Below are positions 9,095 through 18,155 of a DNA stretch of 64,000 nt, one piece after another. The notes beneath the pieces were generated by a model. The model saw only the letters and a list, made by a program, of their open reading frames with translations. It did not search any database and was not told where the DNA came from. The translations under genes were made by a program, and so were the position numbers. Positions within the stretch are counted from its first letter, which is position 1, and every line of letters starts with the position of its first letter. The DNA comes from Frigidibacter oleivorans (GTDB lineage: Bacteria; Pseudomonadota; Alphaproteobacteria; Rhodobacterales; Rhodobacteraceae): positions 1 to 64,000 of the forward strand of contig NZ_RJRZ01000010.1 of NCBI RefSeq assembly GCF_003993775.1. The letters run 5' to 3'.

Positions 9095-10273
9095 ATGGCA
9101 CTTCCGGTACGGGTCCAGCTGCGGTACTGGGGCATCGCCGCGGTGGCGTTCCTGCTGACGCTCTGGCTGCTTGGCAATGTGATCCTGCCCTTCCTCGTCG
9201 GCGGTGCGGTGGCCTATTTCCTCGACCCGGTCGCGGACCGGCTGGAACGGTGGGGGCTGTCGCGGGCCGCGGCGACGGGGGCGATTTCCGTGCTGGCGGT
9301 GCTGCTGTTCATCGTCGCGGCGCTGCTGGTGATCCCGACGCTGGTACGCCAGTTGGGCCAGTTGATCGAGACGGCGCCGCAGATCTTTCAGCAGCTGCAG
9401 ACCTTCCTGACCGGCCGCTTCCCCTCGCTGATGGACGAACAGAGCGTGCTGCGCGAAACCATCGTCTCGATCGGCGAGATGATCCGCGCGCGCGGCGGCG
9501 AACTGGTGACGCGGGTGCTGGGCTCGGCCGTCGGCGTGGTCAACTTCATCGTGTTCATGGTCGTCGTGCCGGTCGTGGCCTTCTACCTGCTGCTCGACTG
9601 GGACAAGATGGTGGGGCGCATCGACGGTTGGCTGCCGCGCGATCACGCCCCCACCATCCGCAAGCTCGCGCGCGAGGTCGATGACGTGCTGGCGGGCTTC
9701 GTGCGCGGTCAGGTGCTGGTCTGCCTGATCCTCGGCGTCTACTACGCGATCATGCTGTCGCTGATCGGGCTGAACTTCGGCTTCGTCGTCGGCGCGATCG
9801 CGGGCTTCCTGACCTTCATCCCCTATGTCGGCGCGCTGGTCGGGGGCGCGCTGGCCATCGGGCTGGCGCTGTTCCAGTACTGGGGCGACTGGTGGTGGAT
9901 CGTCGCCGTCTGGGCGATCTTCCAGTCCGGCCAGTTCGTCGAGGGCAACATCCTGACGCCGAAACTGGTGGGCGGCTCGGTCGGGCTGCATCCGGTCTGG
10001 CTGCTGTTCGCGCTGTCGGCCTTCGGCACGCTGTTCGGCTTTGCCGGGCTGCTGGTGGCGGTGCCCGCGGCGGCGGCGCTTGGCGTGCTGGCGCGCTTCG
10101 CCATGCAGCAATACATGGAAAGCCGGCTGTTCAATGGTCTCGGCGATCCCGAGGAGGTCGCACCCGACATGCGGGTCGAGGTGGTGACCGCCCCCGCCCC
10201 CCGCCTGCGCGGGGTGGAAGAAAGCGGCCTGCTGGGTCCGCAGGCCGGCCCCGGGCGGGGCGACGCGGGCTGA
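9095..10273 (+). CDS. AI-2E/PerM family permease
   Basis: Membrane protein of 392 aa. Two N-terminal helices (about 7-65), a large soluble segment (about 75-150, APQIFQQLQTFLTG), then five to six helices including a conserved IPYVGALVGG loop, match the AI-2E transporter (PerM/YdiK/TqsA) family. These are proposed exporters or proton-coupled antiporters; the substrate here is unknown. The start at 9095 follows AAAAGGGGACGAGGC. The stop overlaps the next start by one base, tying it to the Hda-like gene, an order I recall in many alphaproteobacteria. Confidence 0.87.
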   Translation: MALPVRVQLRYWGIAAVAFLLTLWLLGNVILPFLVGGAVAYFLDPVADRLERWGLSRAAATGAISVLAVLLFIVAALLVIPTLVRQLGQLIETAPQIFQQLQTFLTGRFPSLMDEQSVLRETIVSIGEMIRARGGELVTRVLGSAVGVVNFIVFMVVVPVVAFYLLLDWDKMVGRIDGWLPRDHAPTIRKLAREVDDVLAGFVRGQVLVCLILGVYYAIMLSLIGLNFGFVVGAIAGFLTFIPYVGALVGGALAIGLALFQYWGDWWWIVAVWAIFQSGQFVEGNILTPKLVGGSVGLHPVWLLFALSAFGTLFGFAGLLVAVPAAAALGVLARFAMQQYMESRLFNGLGDPEEVAPDMRVEVVTAPAPRLRGVEESGLLGPQAGPGRGDAG

Positions 10274-10941
10274 TGGCCGTCCAGCTGGCGCTCGACCTGC
10301 CCCCGCGCGCGGCGATGGGGCGGGCGGATTTCTTTCCCGCCCCTTCCAACGCGCTGGCGCTGGCACAGATCGACGGCTGGCGCGACTGGCCGCAGCGCAA
10401 GCTGGTGCTGACCGGTCCGCCGGGATCGGGCAAGACCCATCTGGCCGCCCTCTGGGCCGCGCAGACCGGGGCGGAAACCGTCCCCGCCGAGGAACTGGCG
10501 CTGGCCGACCTGCCCGCGCTTGCCACGGGCGCCGTCGCCGTCGAGAACGCCGAACGGGTGGCGGGCTATGACGCGGGCGAGAGGGCGCTGTTCCACCTGC
10601 ACAACCTCGTGCTCGCGCAGGGCGGGCCTCTGCTGCTGACGTCCGCGCGGGCGCCGTCCCGCTGGTCGCTGCGCCTGCCCGACCTCGCCAGCCGGATGCA
10701 GGCCACCGCCACCGCCGCGATCGACCCGCCGGACGACGCGCTGCTGGCCGCGGTGCTGGTGAAGCTTTTTGCCGACCGGCAGGTGCAGGTGCCGCCCGCG
10801 CTGATCCCCTGGCTGGTGGCGCGGATGGACCGCAGCCTTGCCGCCGCCCGCGATCTGGTCGCGCGGCTGGACGCGGCGGCGCTGGCGCAGGGACGGCCGG
10901 TCGGGCGCAGCCTTGCCGCCGCCGTCCTCGCCGCCGGCTGA
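10273..10941 (+). CDS. hdaA: Hda-like DnaA-related replication regulator
   Basis: AAA+ protein of 222 aa resembling the ATPase domain of DnaA without its DNA-binding domain. A QLALDL motif at residues 4-9 matches the sliding-clamp-binding motif of Hda proteins, and a P-loop GPPGSGKTHLA starts at residue 48. In E. coli and Caulobacter such proteins bind the DNA-loaded clamp and stimulate ATP hydrolysis by DnaA, which limits re-initiation. Translation is coupled to the permease by a one-base overlap (TGATG). The Walker B region (GAVAVENAERV) is Asn-containing rather than the usual Asp, as seen in divergent Hda proteins. Confidence 0.85.
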   Translation: MAVQLALDLPPRAAMGRADFFPAPSNALALAQIDGWRDWPQRKLVLTGPPGSGKTHLAALWAAQTGAETVPAEELALADLPALATGAVAVENAERVAGYDAGERALFHLHNLVLAQGGPLLLTSARAPSRWSLRLPDLASRMQATATAAIDPPDDALLAAVLVKLFADRQVQVPPALIPWLVARMDRSLAAARDLVARLDAAALAQGRPVGRSLAAAVLAAG

Positions 10942-11051
10942 CGGGCGCACCCCCGGGCGCACCGCCCGCTGCCTTCCGCTGGACGCGGGCGGGCAGGCCG
11001 GGCATACTCGCCCCCCTGATTGCGCAACGATAAGAAACGGGCAGTGCCGAG

Positions 11052-13226
11052 ATGACGATTGCAGACTTCCTGAAGGCCCCCTTCCCGCCGCCGCAGACGG
11101 TGCCGCGGACCGAGGTCGAGGGGCCGAAACGCTTCTTCAACCGCGAGCTCAGCTGGCTGGCCTTCAACTGGCGCGTGCTGGACGAGGCGCGCAATCCGCG
11201 CGTGCCGCTGCTGGAACGGCTGCGCTTCCTGTCGATCTCGGCCACCAACCTCGACGAGTTCTATACCGTCCGCGTCGCCGGCCTGCGGCAGCTGGTGCGC
11301 TCCGGCACCGGCCTGCCGTCGGATGACGGGATGACCCCGGCGCAGCAGCTGGTGCGGATCAATGCCGAGGCCCGGCGGCTGATGGCGACGCAGCAGACGG
11401 TGTGGAACCGCATCCGACGCGACATCCAGAAGGCGGGGGTCGTGCTGCTGACCCGGTCGAAGCTGACGGTCAAGGACCGCGCCTTCCTGCGCGACCATTT
11501 CCTCGAACGCGTCTTCCCGGTGCTGTCGCCCCTGGCCATCGACCCCGCGCATCCCTTCCCCTTCATCCCGAACACCGGCCTGTCGCTGGCGCTGGAACTG
11601 GAACGCCGCACCGATGGCCGCCGCCTGCAGGCCCTGCTGCCGATCCCGCAGCAGGTGGATCGTTTCGTGGCGCTGCCCGACGGCCGGGGCGGCGAGACCC
11701 GCTTCCTGCCGCTGGAGGAGCTGCTGCTGCTGCATCTGGACGCGCTGTTCCCGGGCTATGCCGATACCGGGCATTGCAGCTTTCGCGTGCTGCGCGACAG
11801 CGATCTGGAGGTCGAGGAAGAGGCCGAGGATCTGGTCCGCGAATTCGAGACGGCGCTGAAGCGCCGGCGGCGGGGCGAGGTGGTGCGCCTGAAGATTACC
11901 GCCGGCGCCCCCGCCACGCTGCGCGACCTGATCATGGCGGAACTGGACGTGACCCCGGACGAGGTGGTCGAGGTCAAGGGCATGATCGGCATGGCCGATC
12001 TGAAGGAACTGGTGACCGACAGCCGGCGCGACCTGCAATGGCCGCCCTTCACGCCGCGCGTGCCGGAACGGGTGCAGGACCATGACGGCGACATCTTCGC
12101 CGCCATCCGGCAGAAGGACATGCTGCTGCACCACCCCTACGAGACCTTCGACATGGTGGTGCGGTTCCTGCAGCGCGCCGCCGCCGATCCGGATGTGCTG
12201 GCGATCAAGCAGACGCTCTACCGCACCTCGCGCGACAGCCCGATCGTCGCCGCGCTCTGCGAGGCGGCCGAGGCCGGCAAGTCCGTGACCGCGCTGGTGG
12301 AACTGAAGGCCCGCTTCGACGAGGCCGCGAACATCCGCCAGTCGCGGCGGCTGGAACGCGCGGGCGCGCATGTCGTCTACGGGTTCATGAACTACAAGAC
12401 CCATGCCAAGATCAGCACGGTCGTCCGGCGCGAGGGCGACCGGCTGGTGACCTATACCCATTTCGGCACCGGCAACTATCACCCGATCACCGCCCGCATC
12501 TATACGGACCTGTCCTTCTTCACCTGCGACCCGGCGCTCGGGCGCGATGCGGCGAAGGTGTTCAACTACCTGTCCGGCTATGTGCAGCCCGAGGGGCTGG
12601 AAAACCTCGCCATCTCGCCCATCTCGCTGAAACCCCGGCTGATCGAGATGATCGGCCGCGAGGCGACGCATGCGAAGGCGGGGCGGCCGGGCGAGATCTG
12701 GGCGAAGATGAACAGCCTGATCGACGCCGAGGTCATCGACGCGCTCTATGACGCGAGCCGCGCGGGGGTGAAGATCAACCTCGTGATCCGCGGCATCTGC
12801 GGGCTGCGCCCCGGCATCGCCGGCCTGTCCGAGAATATCCGCGTCAAGTCGATCGTCGGCCGCTTCCTCGAACACAGCCGCATCGTCTGTTTCGGCAACG
12901 GGCAGGGCCTGCCCTCGCGCAAGGCGCGGGTGTTCATCTCGTCGGCCGACTGGATGGGCCGCAACCTCAACCGCCGGGTCGAGACGCTGGTCGAGACGGT
13001 GAACGAGACGGTGAAGGCGCAGATCGTCAGCCAGATCATGGCGGCGAACCTCGCCGACGAGGCGCAAAGCTGGGTGCTGCAACCGGACGGGCAGTTCCGC
13101 CGCGACCTGCGCGAGGGCGCCGACCTGTTCAACTGCCACCGCTTCTTCATGGAAAACCCGTCCCTGTCGGGCCGGGGCAAGGCGGGGGCGTCGGACGTGC
13201 CGCGGCTGGCGCATTCGCGGGACTGA
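11052..13226 (+). CDS. ppk: polyphosphate kinase 1
   Basis: Makes polyphosphate reversibly from ATP; 724 aa, a normal length. The N and head domains (opening [12 protein letters not shown]) and the two phospholipase-D-like C domains are all present. His470 in [10 protein letters not shown] aligns with the phosphorylated His435 of the E. coli enzyme, and His608 in FLEHSRI with the second catalytic His. ppx follows directly, so synthesis and breakdown are encoded together. Its TGA overlaps an ATG (13226) in the ppx frame, but a later ppx start is more likely. Confidence 0.96.
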   Translation: MTIADFLKAPFPPPQTVPRTEVEGPKRFFNRELSWLAFNWRVLDEARNPRVPLLERLRFLSISATNLDEFYTVRVAGLRQLVRSGTGLPSDDGMTPAQQLVRINAEARRLMATQQTVWNRIRRDIQKAGVVLLTRSKLTVKDRAFLRDHFLERVFPVLSPLAIDPAHPFPFIPNTGLSLALELERRTDGRRLQALLPIPQQVDRFVALPDGRGGETRFLPLEELLLLHLDALFPGYADTGHCSFRVLRDSDLEVEEEAEDLVREFETALKRRRRGEVVRLKITAGAPATLRDLIMAELDVTPDEVVEVKGMIGMADLKELVTDSRRDLQWPPFTPRVPERVQDHDGDIFAAIRQKDMLLHHPYETFDMVVRFLQRAAADPDVLAIKQTLYRTSRDSPIVAALCEAAEAGKSVTALVELKARFDEAANIRQSRRLERAGAHVVYGFMNYKTHAKISTVVRREGDRLVTYTHFGTGNYHPITARIYTDLSFFTCDPALGRDAAKVFNYLSGYVQPEGLENLAISPISLKPRLIEMIGREATHAKAGRPGEIWAKMNSLIDAEVIDALYDASRAGVKINLVIRGICGLRPGIAGLSENIRVKSIVGRFLEHSRIVCFGNGQGLPSRKARVFISSADWMGRNLNRRVETLVETVNETVKAQIVSQIMAANLADEAQSWVLQPDGQFRRDLREGADLFNCHRFFMENPSLSGRGKAGASDVPRLAHSRD

Positions 13227-13459
13227 TGCCACCGCCCCGGCGCCGCCCCGGCAAGGGCGCGCGGGGGCCAGGACGCTGCGGGTGGGAACAGGCGGCCGGG
13301 AACAGGGTGGATGCCGAACCTGTTTCCCGCTCGCCCTTCCCGACGGAGGGGGATAAGACGATGCTGAATATCTGGAACCGGTTGATGCCTGCTGGCCTGA
13401 CGGGCGCCGCGGGGCAGGACGGGGCGGCCCGCGGAACCACAGGACCGGAGGGGAACGCG

Positions 13460-15037
13460 ATGGACGATACTGCCGGCACGCGGCCCGATCACGACCAGCC
13501 CGACGATTGGGGTCCCTTCGGCCGGCCGCTGTTCCAGGATCCCGATGCCCGCGCGCTGAGCCGGGTGGGCGTGGTCGATGTCGGGTCGAACTCGGTCCGG
13601 ATGGTGGTCTTCGACGGCGCGGCCCGCAGCCCCGCCTATTTCTTCAATGAAAAGGTGATGTGCGGGCTGGGTCAGGGCCTTGCCACCACGGGCCGGCTGA
13701 ACCCCAAGGGCGCGGAACGGGCGCTGGCGGCGCTGAAGCGCTTCGCCCTGCTGGCCGAGGGGATGCAGATGGCGCCGCTGACCTGCGTCGCCACCGCCGC
13801 CGTGCGCGAGGCCGAGGATGGCCCCGCCTTCCGCGAACAGGTGCTGCGCGAGACCGGCCTGCGCCTGCATGTCATCGACGGCGAGGAAGAGGCCCGGCTG
13901 TCGGCCCAGGGGGTGCTGCTCGGCTGGCCGGGGGCCGAGGGCATCGTCTGCGACATCGGCGGCAACTCGATGGAGCTGGCCGAACTGAAGGGCGGCACCA
14001 TCGGCCGGCGCGTGACCTCGCCCCTCGGCCCGTTCCGGCTGCAGCAGGTGCAGGGCGGCCCCCGCGCCCTGCAGCGCCACATCGAACAGGTCATGCGGTC
14101 CCTGCGCGACCAGATGGGCCGGCACGACCGCATCTATCTGGTCGGCGGCAGCTGGCGGGCGATCGCGCGGCTGGACATGGAACGCGCCGGCTATCCGATG
14201 ACGGTGCTGCACGAATACCGGATGACGCCGAAATCCGTGCAGGACACGGTGGACTGGCTGCGCGAGGCCGATATGGCGGCCCTGCGGATGCGAACCGGGA
14301 TCGGCGCGGAACGGGCCGAACTGCTGCCGCTGGCGGCGCAGGTCCTGGCAGAACTGGTCCGCTGCTTCCGCCCGAAGGAGATCGACATCTCCTCCTACGG
14401 CATCCGCGAGGGGATGCTTTACGAACAGATGCCCGAACGGCTGCGCGGCCGCGACCCGCTGATCGAGGCCTGCCGCTTTGCCGAGGCGACGCAGGCGCGG
14501 ATGCCGGGCTTCGGCAAGCGGCTGTTCGCCTTTCTGGAACCGCTCTACACCCATGCCGGCCCGGCCCGGCTGCGGATCATCCGCGCCGCCTGCCTGCTGC
14601 ACGACACGACTTGGCGCACCCATCCCGACTATCGGGCCGAGGCCTGTTTCGACAATGTCACCCGCGCCAATCTGGGCGGGCTCAGCCATCCGGAACGGGT
14701 GTTCCTGGGGCTTGCGCTGCTTCATCGCTACAAGAACAGCCGCGCCGGCAGCCGGATGGAGCCGATGTTCGCCCTGCTGTCGCCCGAGGAAATCCGCGAT
14801 GCCGAGGTGCTGGGCAAGGCGATGCGCTTCGGCGCGATGTTCTCGATCCAGTCGCCCGACAAGGCGGGGCAGCTGAAGCTCTATCCGAAGAAGAAGGTGC
14901 TGGAACTGGTGCTGAACCCGGCGGAACAGCACCTGTTCGGCGAGGTGGCGGCCGCCCGCTTCGCCTCGCTGGCCGCGGCGATGGGGGTGACGACGGTGGT
15001 GAAGGTTGCCGAACGGCCGCTCGACAGGCCGCTATAG
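13460..15037 (+). CDS. ppx: exopolyphosphatase / Ppx-GppA phosphatase
   Basis: Releases phosphate from polyphosphate ends (or from pppGpp); 525 aa from this start. The actin-like ASKHA fold is visible from the phosphate-1 loop (VVDVGSNSVRMVVFDG), the EEEAR segment, the CDIGGNSMEL phosphate-2 loop and a C-terminal HD-like helical domain. Three in-frame starts exist: 13226 (overlapping the ppk stop), 13361 (after GGAGGGGG) and 13460 (after GGAGGGG). I prefer 13460 because the extra 78 residues are low-complexity. It ends with a 6-base convergent overlap with the next gene. Confidence 0.92.
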   Translation: MDDTAGTRPDHDQPDDWGPFGRPLFQDPDARALSRVGVVDVGSNSVRMVVFDGAARSPAYFFNEKVMCGLGQGLATTGRLNPKGAERALAALKRFALLAEGMQMAPLTCVATAAVREAEDGPAFREQVLRETGLRLHVIDGEEEARLSAQGVLLGWPGAEGIVCDIGGNSMELAELKGGTIGRRVTSPLGPFRLQQVQGGPRALQRHIEQVMRSLRDQMGRHDRIYLVGGSWRAIARLDMERAGYPMTVLHEYRMTPKSVQDTVDWLREADMAALRMRTGIGAERAELLPLAAQVLAELVRCFRPKEIDISSYGIREGMLYEQMPERLRGRDPLIEACRFAEATQARMPGFGKRLFAFLEPLYTHAGPARLRIIRAACLLHDTTWRTHPDYRAEACFDNVTRANLGGLSHPERVFLGLALLHRYKNSRAGSRMEPMFALLSPEEIRDAEVLGKAMRFGAMFSIQSPDKAGQLKLYPKKKVLELVLNPAEQHLFGEVAAARFASLAAAMGVTTVVKVAERPLDRPL

Positions 15038-15454
15038 GTCGATCTCGCCCGGGCCGGGCGGGTCCAGCGGCTCGGCCGGATAGGGGGGCAGCCCCTCGGC
15101 CTCGCGCTCGGCCGGGGTCTTGCGGCGGATCAGGATGTCGCCGTTCGGCTGTTCCTCGGGCGCATGATAGTCGCGCGCATCCCCGACGATGGTCGCCAGC
15201 TCGCGGATCATCGGCGCCATCGCCCGCAGTTCCGGCCCCAGCTCGCGCAGGCCCTGTTCCATCCCGTCCAGCGCCGGCCCCATCTCGTCGATCAGGCCGC
15301 GCAGCATCGACTCCGCCCCGTCGCGGAACAGGTCGAACCCCTCCTCGGCGGGCGGCTCGGGTTCGACGGTCTGGGCCATGACCGGCGCCGGGGCGACGGT
15401 CGGGGCGGTGAAGACCAGGGCGGCGATCAGGGCGAGGTGCGGTGACTGGGCCAT
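15032..15454 (-). CDS. small exported protein of unknown function
   Basis: Protein of 140 aa with a signal peptide (about 1-28, ending APVMAQ). The mature part starts acidic (EPEPPAEEGFDLFRDG), then forms a helical segment of repeating Met/Leu/Glu (LRGLIDEMGPALDGMEQG) and ends Pro-rich. Homologues in Rhodobacteraceae are, to my memory, sometimes labelled AAA+ ATPase, but there is no P-loop here and that label is not supported. It is probably periplasmic. It overlaps the end of ppx by 6 bases on the other strand. Confidence 0.75.
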   Translation of the reverse strand: MAQSPHLALIAALVFTAPTVAPAPVMAQTVEPEPPAEEGFDLFRDGAESMLRGLIDEMGPALDGMEQGLRELGPELRAMAPMIRELATIVGDARDYHAPEEQPNGDILIRRKTPAEREAEGLPPYPAEPLDPPGPGEIDL

Positions 15455-15486
15455 GCCTTCAACATAGGCCGCCCGGCGCGATTCCC

Positions 15487-16506
15487 CTACCCCGTCGCGG
15501 GCAGATCGACCGTCACGGGATAGTGATCCGAGGCCGCCAGCAGGGAATCGCGCAAGGGGGCGTTGCGATAGATTGCCGGATCGTCGAACGGGTGCCAGAT
15601 CCGCCAGCGCGCGCCCGTCACCAGCCCCGGCGACAGCAGAACGAAATCCAGCATGGCCGAGAAATACTGCCCTTCGCTGTCGCGCCAGAACCGGGCCGAG
15701 GCCGGGGCGGCGGCGGTCGCATGGGCGATGCGCGGCAGGGCATGGGGATCGTGCAGCCGCAGGCCGGGCGGCGCCTCCTGCCCCAGCACGATTTCCAGCC
15801 CGGACCGGCCGAACAGCGCCTCGAACTCGTCGAGCCCCGGCCCGTCGTTGAAATCGCCCAGCACCACCAGCGCCTCGCCCGCCGCCAGATGCCCGGCCAC
15901 CCGTTCGCGCAGCCAGATGCATTCGGCCAGCTGCCGGCGGCGGTTCTGGATGGCGATGCGCGCGGCATGGGCGGGATCGTCGGCCCCGTGCGGCGCCTTC
16001 GACTTCACATGCACGCCGATCAGCCGAAAGGCCGCGCGATCGACCGGGTCCACCGCCGCCTCCAGCGGCGGCTTGGCGAAGCGCACGGTGTCGAGCGTCG
16101 CGTCGATGTCGAGGTCGATGCGATAGCTGCCGTCGAAGCGCGGCGCCGCGCCGCCCGCGCCCTCCTGCGGATCGTGCCGCACCGCCATCCGGTCGGGATC
16201 GTAGAGCAGCGCGATCTCCTGCTGGCTGTCGTTGGGAAAGCCGGACAGGGCCCGCCGCGCCCGGATGCCCGCCGCGGCCGCCGCCGCCTGCAGCCGGTCC
16301 ACGGTGCCGCCCGGCCCCCGCCCGTCGGGTGCCTCGACCACCAGCAGCAGGTCGGCGTCGAGCGCGGCCAGCACCGCGCGGATCGCCCGCAGCTGCTCGG
16401 CCCGCGTCACGCCATAGCGGGCCGAGGGCGCATCGTCCTCCAGCATCCGGCCCCGCGCATCGAAGAGCGCGTCGAACCATTCGATGTTCCAGGTCCCGAT
16501 CCGCAT
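15487..16506 (-). CDS. endonuclease/exonuclease/phosphatase (EEP) family protein
   Basis: Metal-dependent phosphodiesterase-fold protein of 339 aa. The EEP core is visible as RIGTWNIEWFD at the N terminus, VHVKSK, VLGDFND (metal and catalytic residues) near residue 225, and SDHYPVTVDL at the C terminus. No signal peptide is obvious. Members cleave DNA, RNA or phospholipids; the substrate is unknown. I start it at 16506 (AAGGGG about 9 bases upstream) rather than at an ATG 27 bases earlier that lacks a ribosome binding site. A structured repeat (16532-16576) sits just upstream. Confidence 0.85.
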   Translation of the reverse strand: MRIGTWNIEWFDALFDARGRMLEDDAPSARYGVTRAEQLRAIRAVLAALDADLLLVVEAPDGRGPGGTVDRLQAAAAAAGIRARRALSGFPNDSQQEIALLYDPDRMAVRHDPQEGAGGAAPRFDGSYRIDLDIDATLDTVRFAKPPLEAAVDPVDRAAFRLIGVHVKSKAPHGADDPAHAARIAIQNRRRQLAECIWLRERVAGHLAAGEALVVLGDFNDGPGLDEFEALFGRSGLEIVLGQEAPPGLRLHDPHALPRIAHATAAAPASARFWRDSEGQYFSAMLDFVLLSPGLVTGARWRIWHPFDDPAIYRNAPLRDSLLAASDHYPVTVDLPATG

Positions 16507-16531
16507 GGCGCCGGCCCCTTGCAGCTGATCC

Positions 16532-16576
16532 AAATATCCCGGGGGAGTCGCCGAAGGCGACGGGGGCAGCGCCCCC
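16532..16576 (-). repeat. two-hairpin 3'-end repeat, copy A
   Basis: Read on the minus strand, it starts 11 bases past the stop of the gene at 16588. Hairpin 1 is GGGGGC-GCT-GCCCCC, hairpin 2 is GTCGCC-TTC-GGCGAC, then CTCCCCCGGGATATTT. A second copy lies on the plus strand at 43939-43987, just past ribF. Hairpin 1 and the GGGATATTT tail are conserved, while the stem of hairpin 2 differs in sequence but keeps 6 bp and the TTC loop. It may act as a transcript end or RNA-stability element. Confidence 0.75.
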
Positions 16577-16587
16577 TTTGCGTCCCC

Positions 16588-17280
16588 TCAGGCGGCGCGC
16601 TTGCCGCTGATCTCTTCCCAGGCGCGGTTCACCGCGACCAGCCGCGCCTCGGCCAGTTTCAGCGCCTCGGCCGGCAGGCCCCGCGCCATCAGCCGGTCGG
16701 GATGGCTGTCGCGCACCGCCTCGCGCCAGGCGGCGCGGGCCTCGGCGAGGCTGGCGCCCGGGTCCACGCCCAGCACCTCCCAGGGGTCGGGCTGGCAATC
16801 GGGCACGTGCCGCGCCCGGATCGCGCGGAAGCAGCGCCCGTCCAGCCCGAAGATTTCCGCCACCCGGCCGAGGAAGGCATCCTCCTGCGGGTGATAGCCG
16901 CCATCCGCGACCGCGACGTGGAACAGGCCCTCCAGCAGGTCGCGCAGCACCGGATCGCCCGGCCCGAACATCCGCGCGATGCGCGCGGCCCAGGCATCGA
17001 AGCCCGCCACATCCTGCCGGGCGAGGTTGAAGACCCGCGCGGCATGGGCGCTTTCGCCCTCGGGGATCAGGAAGACCCGCCGGAAGGCCGTCACCTCGTC
17101 CCGCGTCACCGCGCCATCGGCCTTGGCCATCTTCGCGCCGAGCGCGATCACCGCGATGGTGAAGGCCACCGACCGTTCCGGCACGGTCGAACAGCCGCGC
17201 AGCCGGTCCAGCACGGCGGACAGGCCCTCGCCGTTGGCGAGCGCCGAAAGCGCGTCGGAAATGCGGGTCCAGATCGACAT
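16588..17280 (-). CDS. TerB-like plus J-domain protein (DjlA-like)
   Basis: Co-chaperone-like protein of 230 aa. The N-terminal part (about 20-150) is helical and TerB-like (ALGAKMAKADGAVTRDEV). The last 65 residues are a J domain with the HPD motif (DSHPDRL) that stimulates DnaK. Unlike E. coli DjlA, there is no N-terminal membrane helix, so it is likely cytosolic. Start at 17280 (MSIWTRI); an upstream ATG adds a basic stretch without a ribosome binding site. The copy A repeat follows its stop and could end its transcript. Confidence 0.83.
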   Translation of the reverse strand: MSIWTRISDALSALANGEGLSAVLDRLRGCSTVPERSVAFTIAVIALGAKMAKADGAVTRDEVTAFRRVFLIPEGESAHAARVFNLARQDVAGFDAWAARIARMFGPGDPVLRDLLEGLFHVAVADGGYHPQEDAFLGRVAEIFGLDGRCFRAIRARHVPDCQPDPWEVLGVDPGASLAEARAAWREAVRDSHPDRLMARGLPAEALKLAEARLVAVNRAWEEISGKRAA

Positions 17281-17373
17281 GCAGCGGATATTAGCTGCGG
17301 CGCGGCGCCTTGTCAGGGTGCGAAACGGCGCAGGCCGCGCGACCGCGACAGGCTGCCGCAAGCCCGGCTGCCG

Positions 17374-17928
17374 TCACAGCCGCAGTTGCAGCAGCACCAG
17401 ATCCATGCTGCGGCCGAACTTCCAGCCCGCCGCCGGGATCCGCCCGACCTCGGCGAAGCCCGCTGCGCGGTGAAAGGCGATGCCTGCCGCGTTCTCGCCC
17501 GACACGGCGGCGATCAGCGACAGCGCGCCGCCCGCCCGCGCGTGATCGGCCACCGCCGCGATCAGCGCCCGGCCCGCGCCCCGCCCCTGCAGCGCCGGGG
17601 ACAGGATGATCGTGTGTTCCATCGTGCGCAGATAGCCGCTGCCGGGCCGGAACGGCGCATAGGTGGCGAAGCCCATCGCCGGCCCCGGACCGAGCGCCGC
17701 GACGAACATCTCGCAGCCCGCGGCGCGGCGCGCGTCCAGCATCGCGGCAAGCGCCTCCACGCTGCGCTCGTCGGCCGAGAAGGTCACGGCGGTGTCGCGG
17801 ATCATCGGGTTCCAGAAGGCCGCGATCGCCGGCAGGTCGCGCGGTTCCGCCGGGCGCAGGACCAGCGGCAGGGAATCGGCAACGGAATTGGCGACGCACT
17901 CGGCGGGCAAGGGATCGGCGGGCATCAT
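17374..17928 (-). CDS. GNAT N-acetyltransferase (phosphinothricin-acetyltransferase-like)
   Basis: Acetyl-CoA-dependent acetyltransferase of 184 aa. The GNAT acetyl-CoA loop is visible as LQGRGAGRALI near residue 115, with SGENAAGIAFHRAAGF beta-bulge and helix after it. The overall pattern (FWNPMIRDTAVTF, HTIILSPALQGRGAG, AGFAEVGRIPAAGWKFGR) is like the PAT/YncA subgroup that acetylates amino acids and their analogues. Two adjacent ATG codons (17928 and 17925) could start it. It is divergent from nhaA. Confidence 0.85.
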   Translation of the reverse strand: MMPADPLPAECVANSVADSLPLVLRPAEPRDLPAIAAFWNPMIRDTAVTFSADERSVEALAAMLDARRAAGCEMFVAALGPGPAMGFATYAPFRPGSGYLRTMEHTIILSPALQGRGAGRALIAAVADHARAGGALSLIAAVSGENAAGIAFHRAAGFAEVGRIPAAGWKFGRSMDLVLLQLRL

Positions 17929-18050
17929 CGGACCGGCGGAAAAACGGAAGCAAGCGACAACTTGACGCGCCCGCCCGGCCCCTGCAAGCGGCTTTGCACG
18001 GCAGGACGCGGCCTATCTGCCACAGCGTCGTCAAAGCGGCACACAAGCTG

Positions 18051-18077
18051 TTGAAACTGCCCCCTGTCAGCCCATGT
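18051..18077 (+). promoter_or_regulatory. possible RpoH-type promoter of nhaA
   Basis: TTGAAA (18051-18056) is followed after 14 bases by CCCATGT (18071-18077). This resembles the heat-shock sigma factor pattern, and the spacing matches the better example at hsp20 (32731-32761). The leader to the nhaA ATG would be about 70 bases. It is a sequence match only. Confidence 0.4.
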
Positions 18078-18155
18078 CGGACGGAACCGGTCCGCTGGGC
18101 CGGGGCAGAAGTTGACCGAAGAACCCGTTCACAGGAAGAAGGACACCCCGGACCC

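Noticed and set aside
15032..15454. AAA+ ATPase identity of the small exported protein
   Set aside because: No P-loop or Walker B motif and a signal peptide is present.
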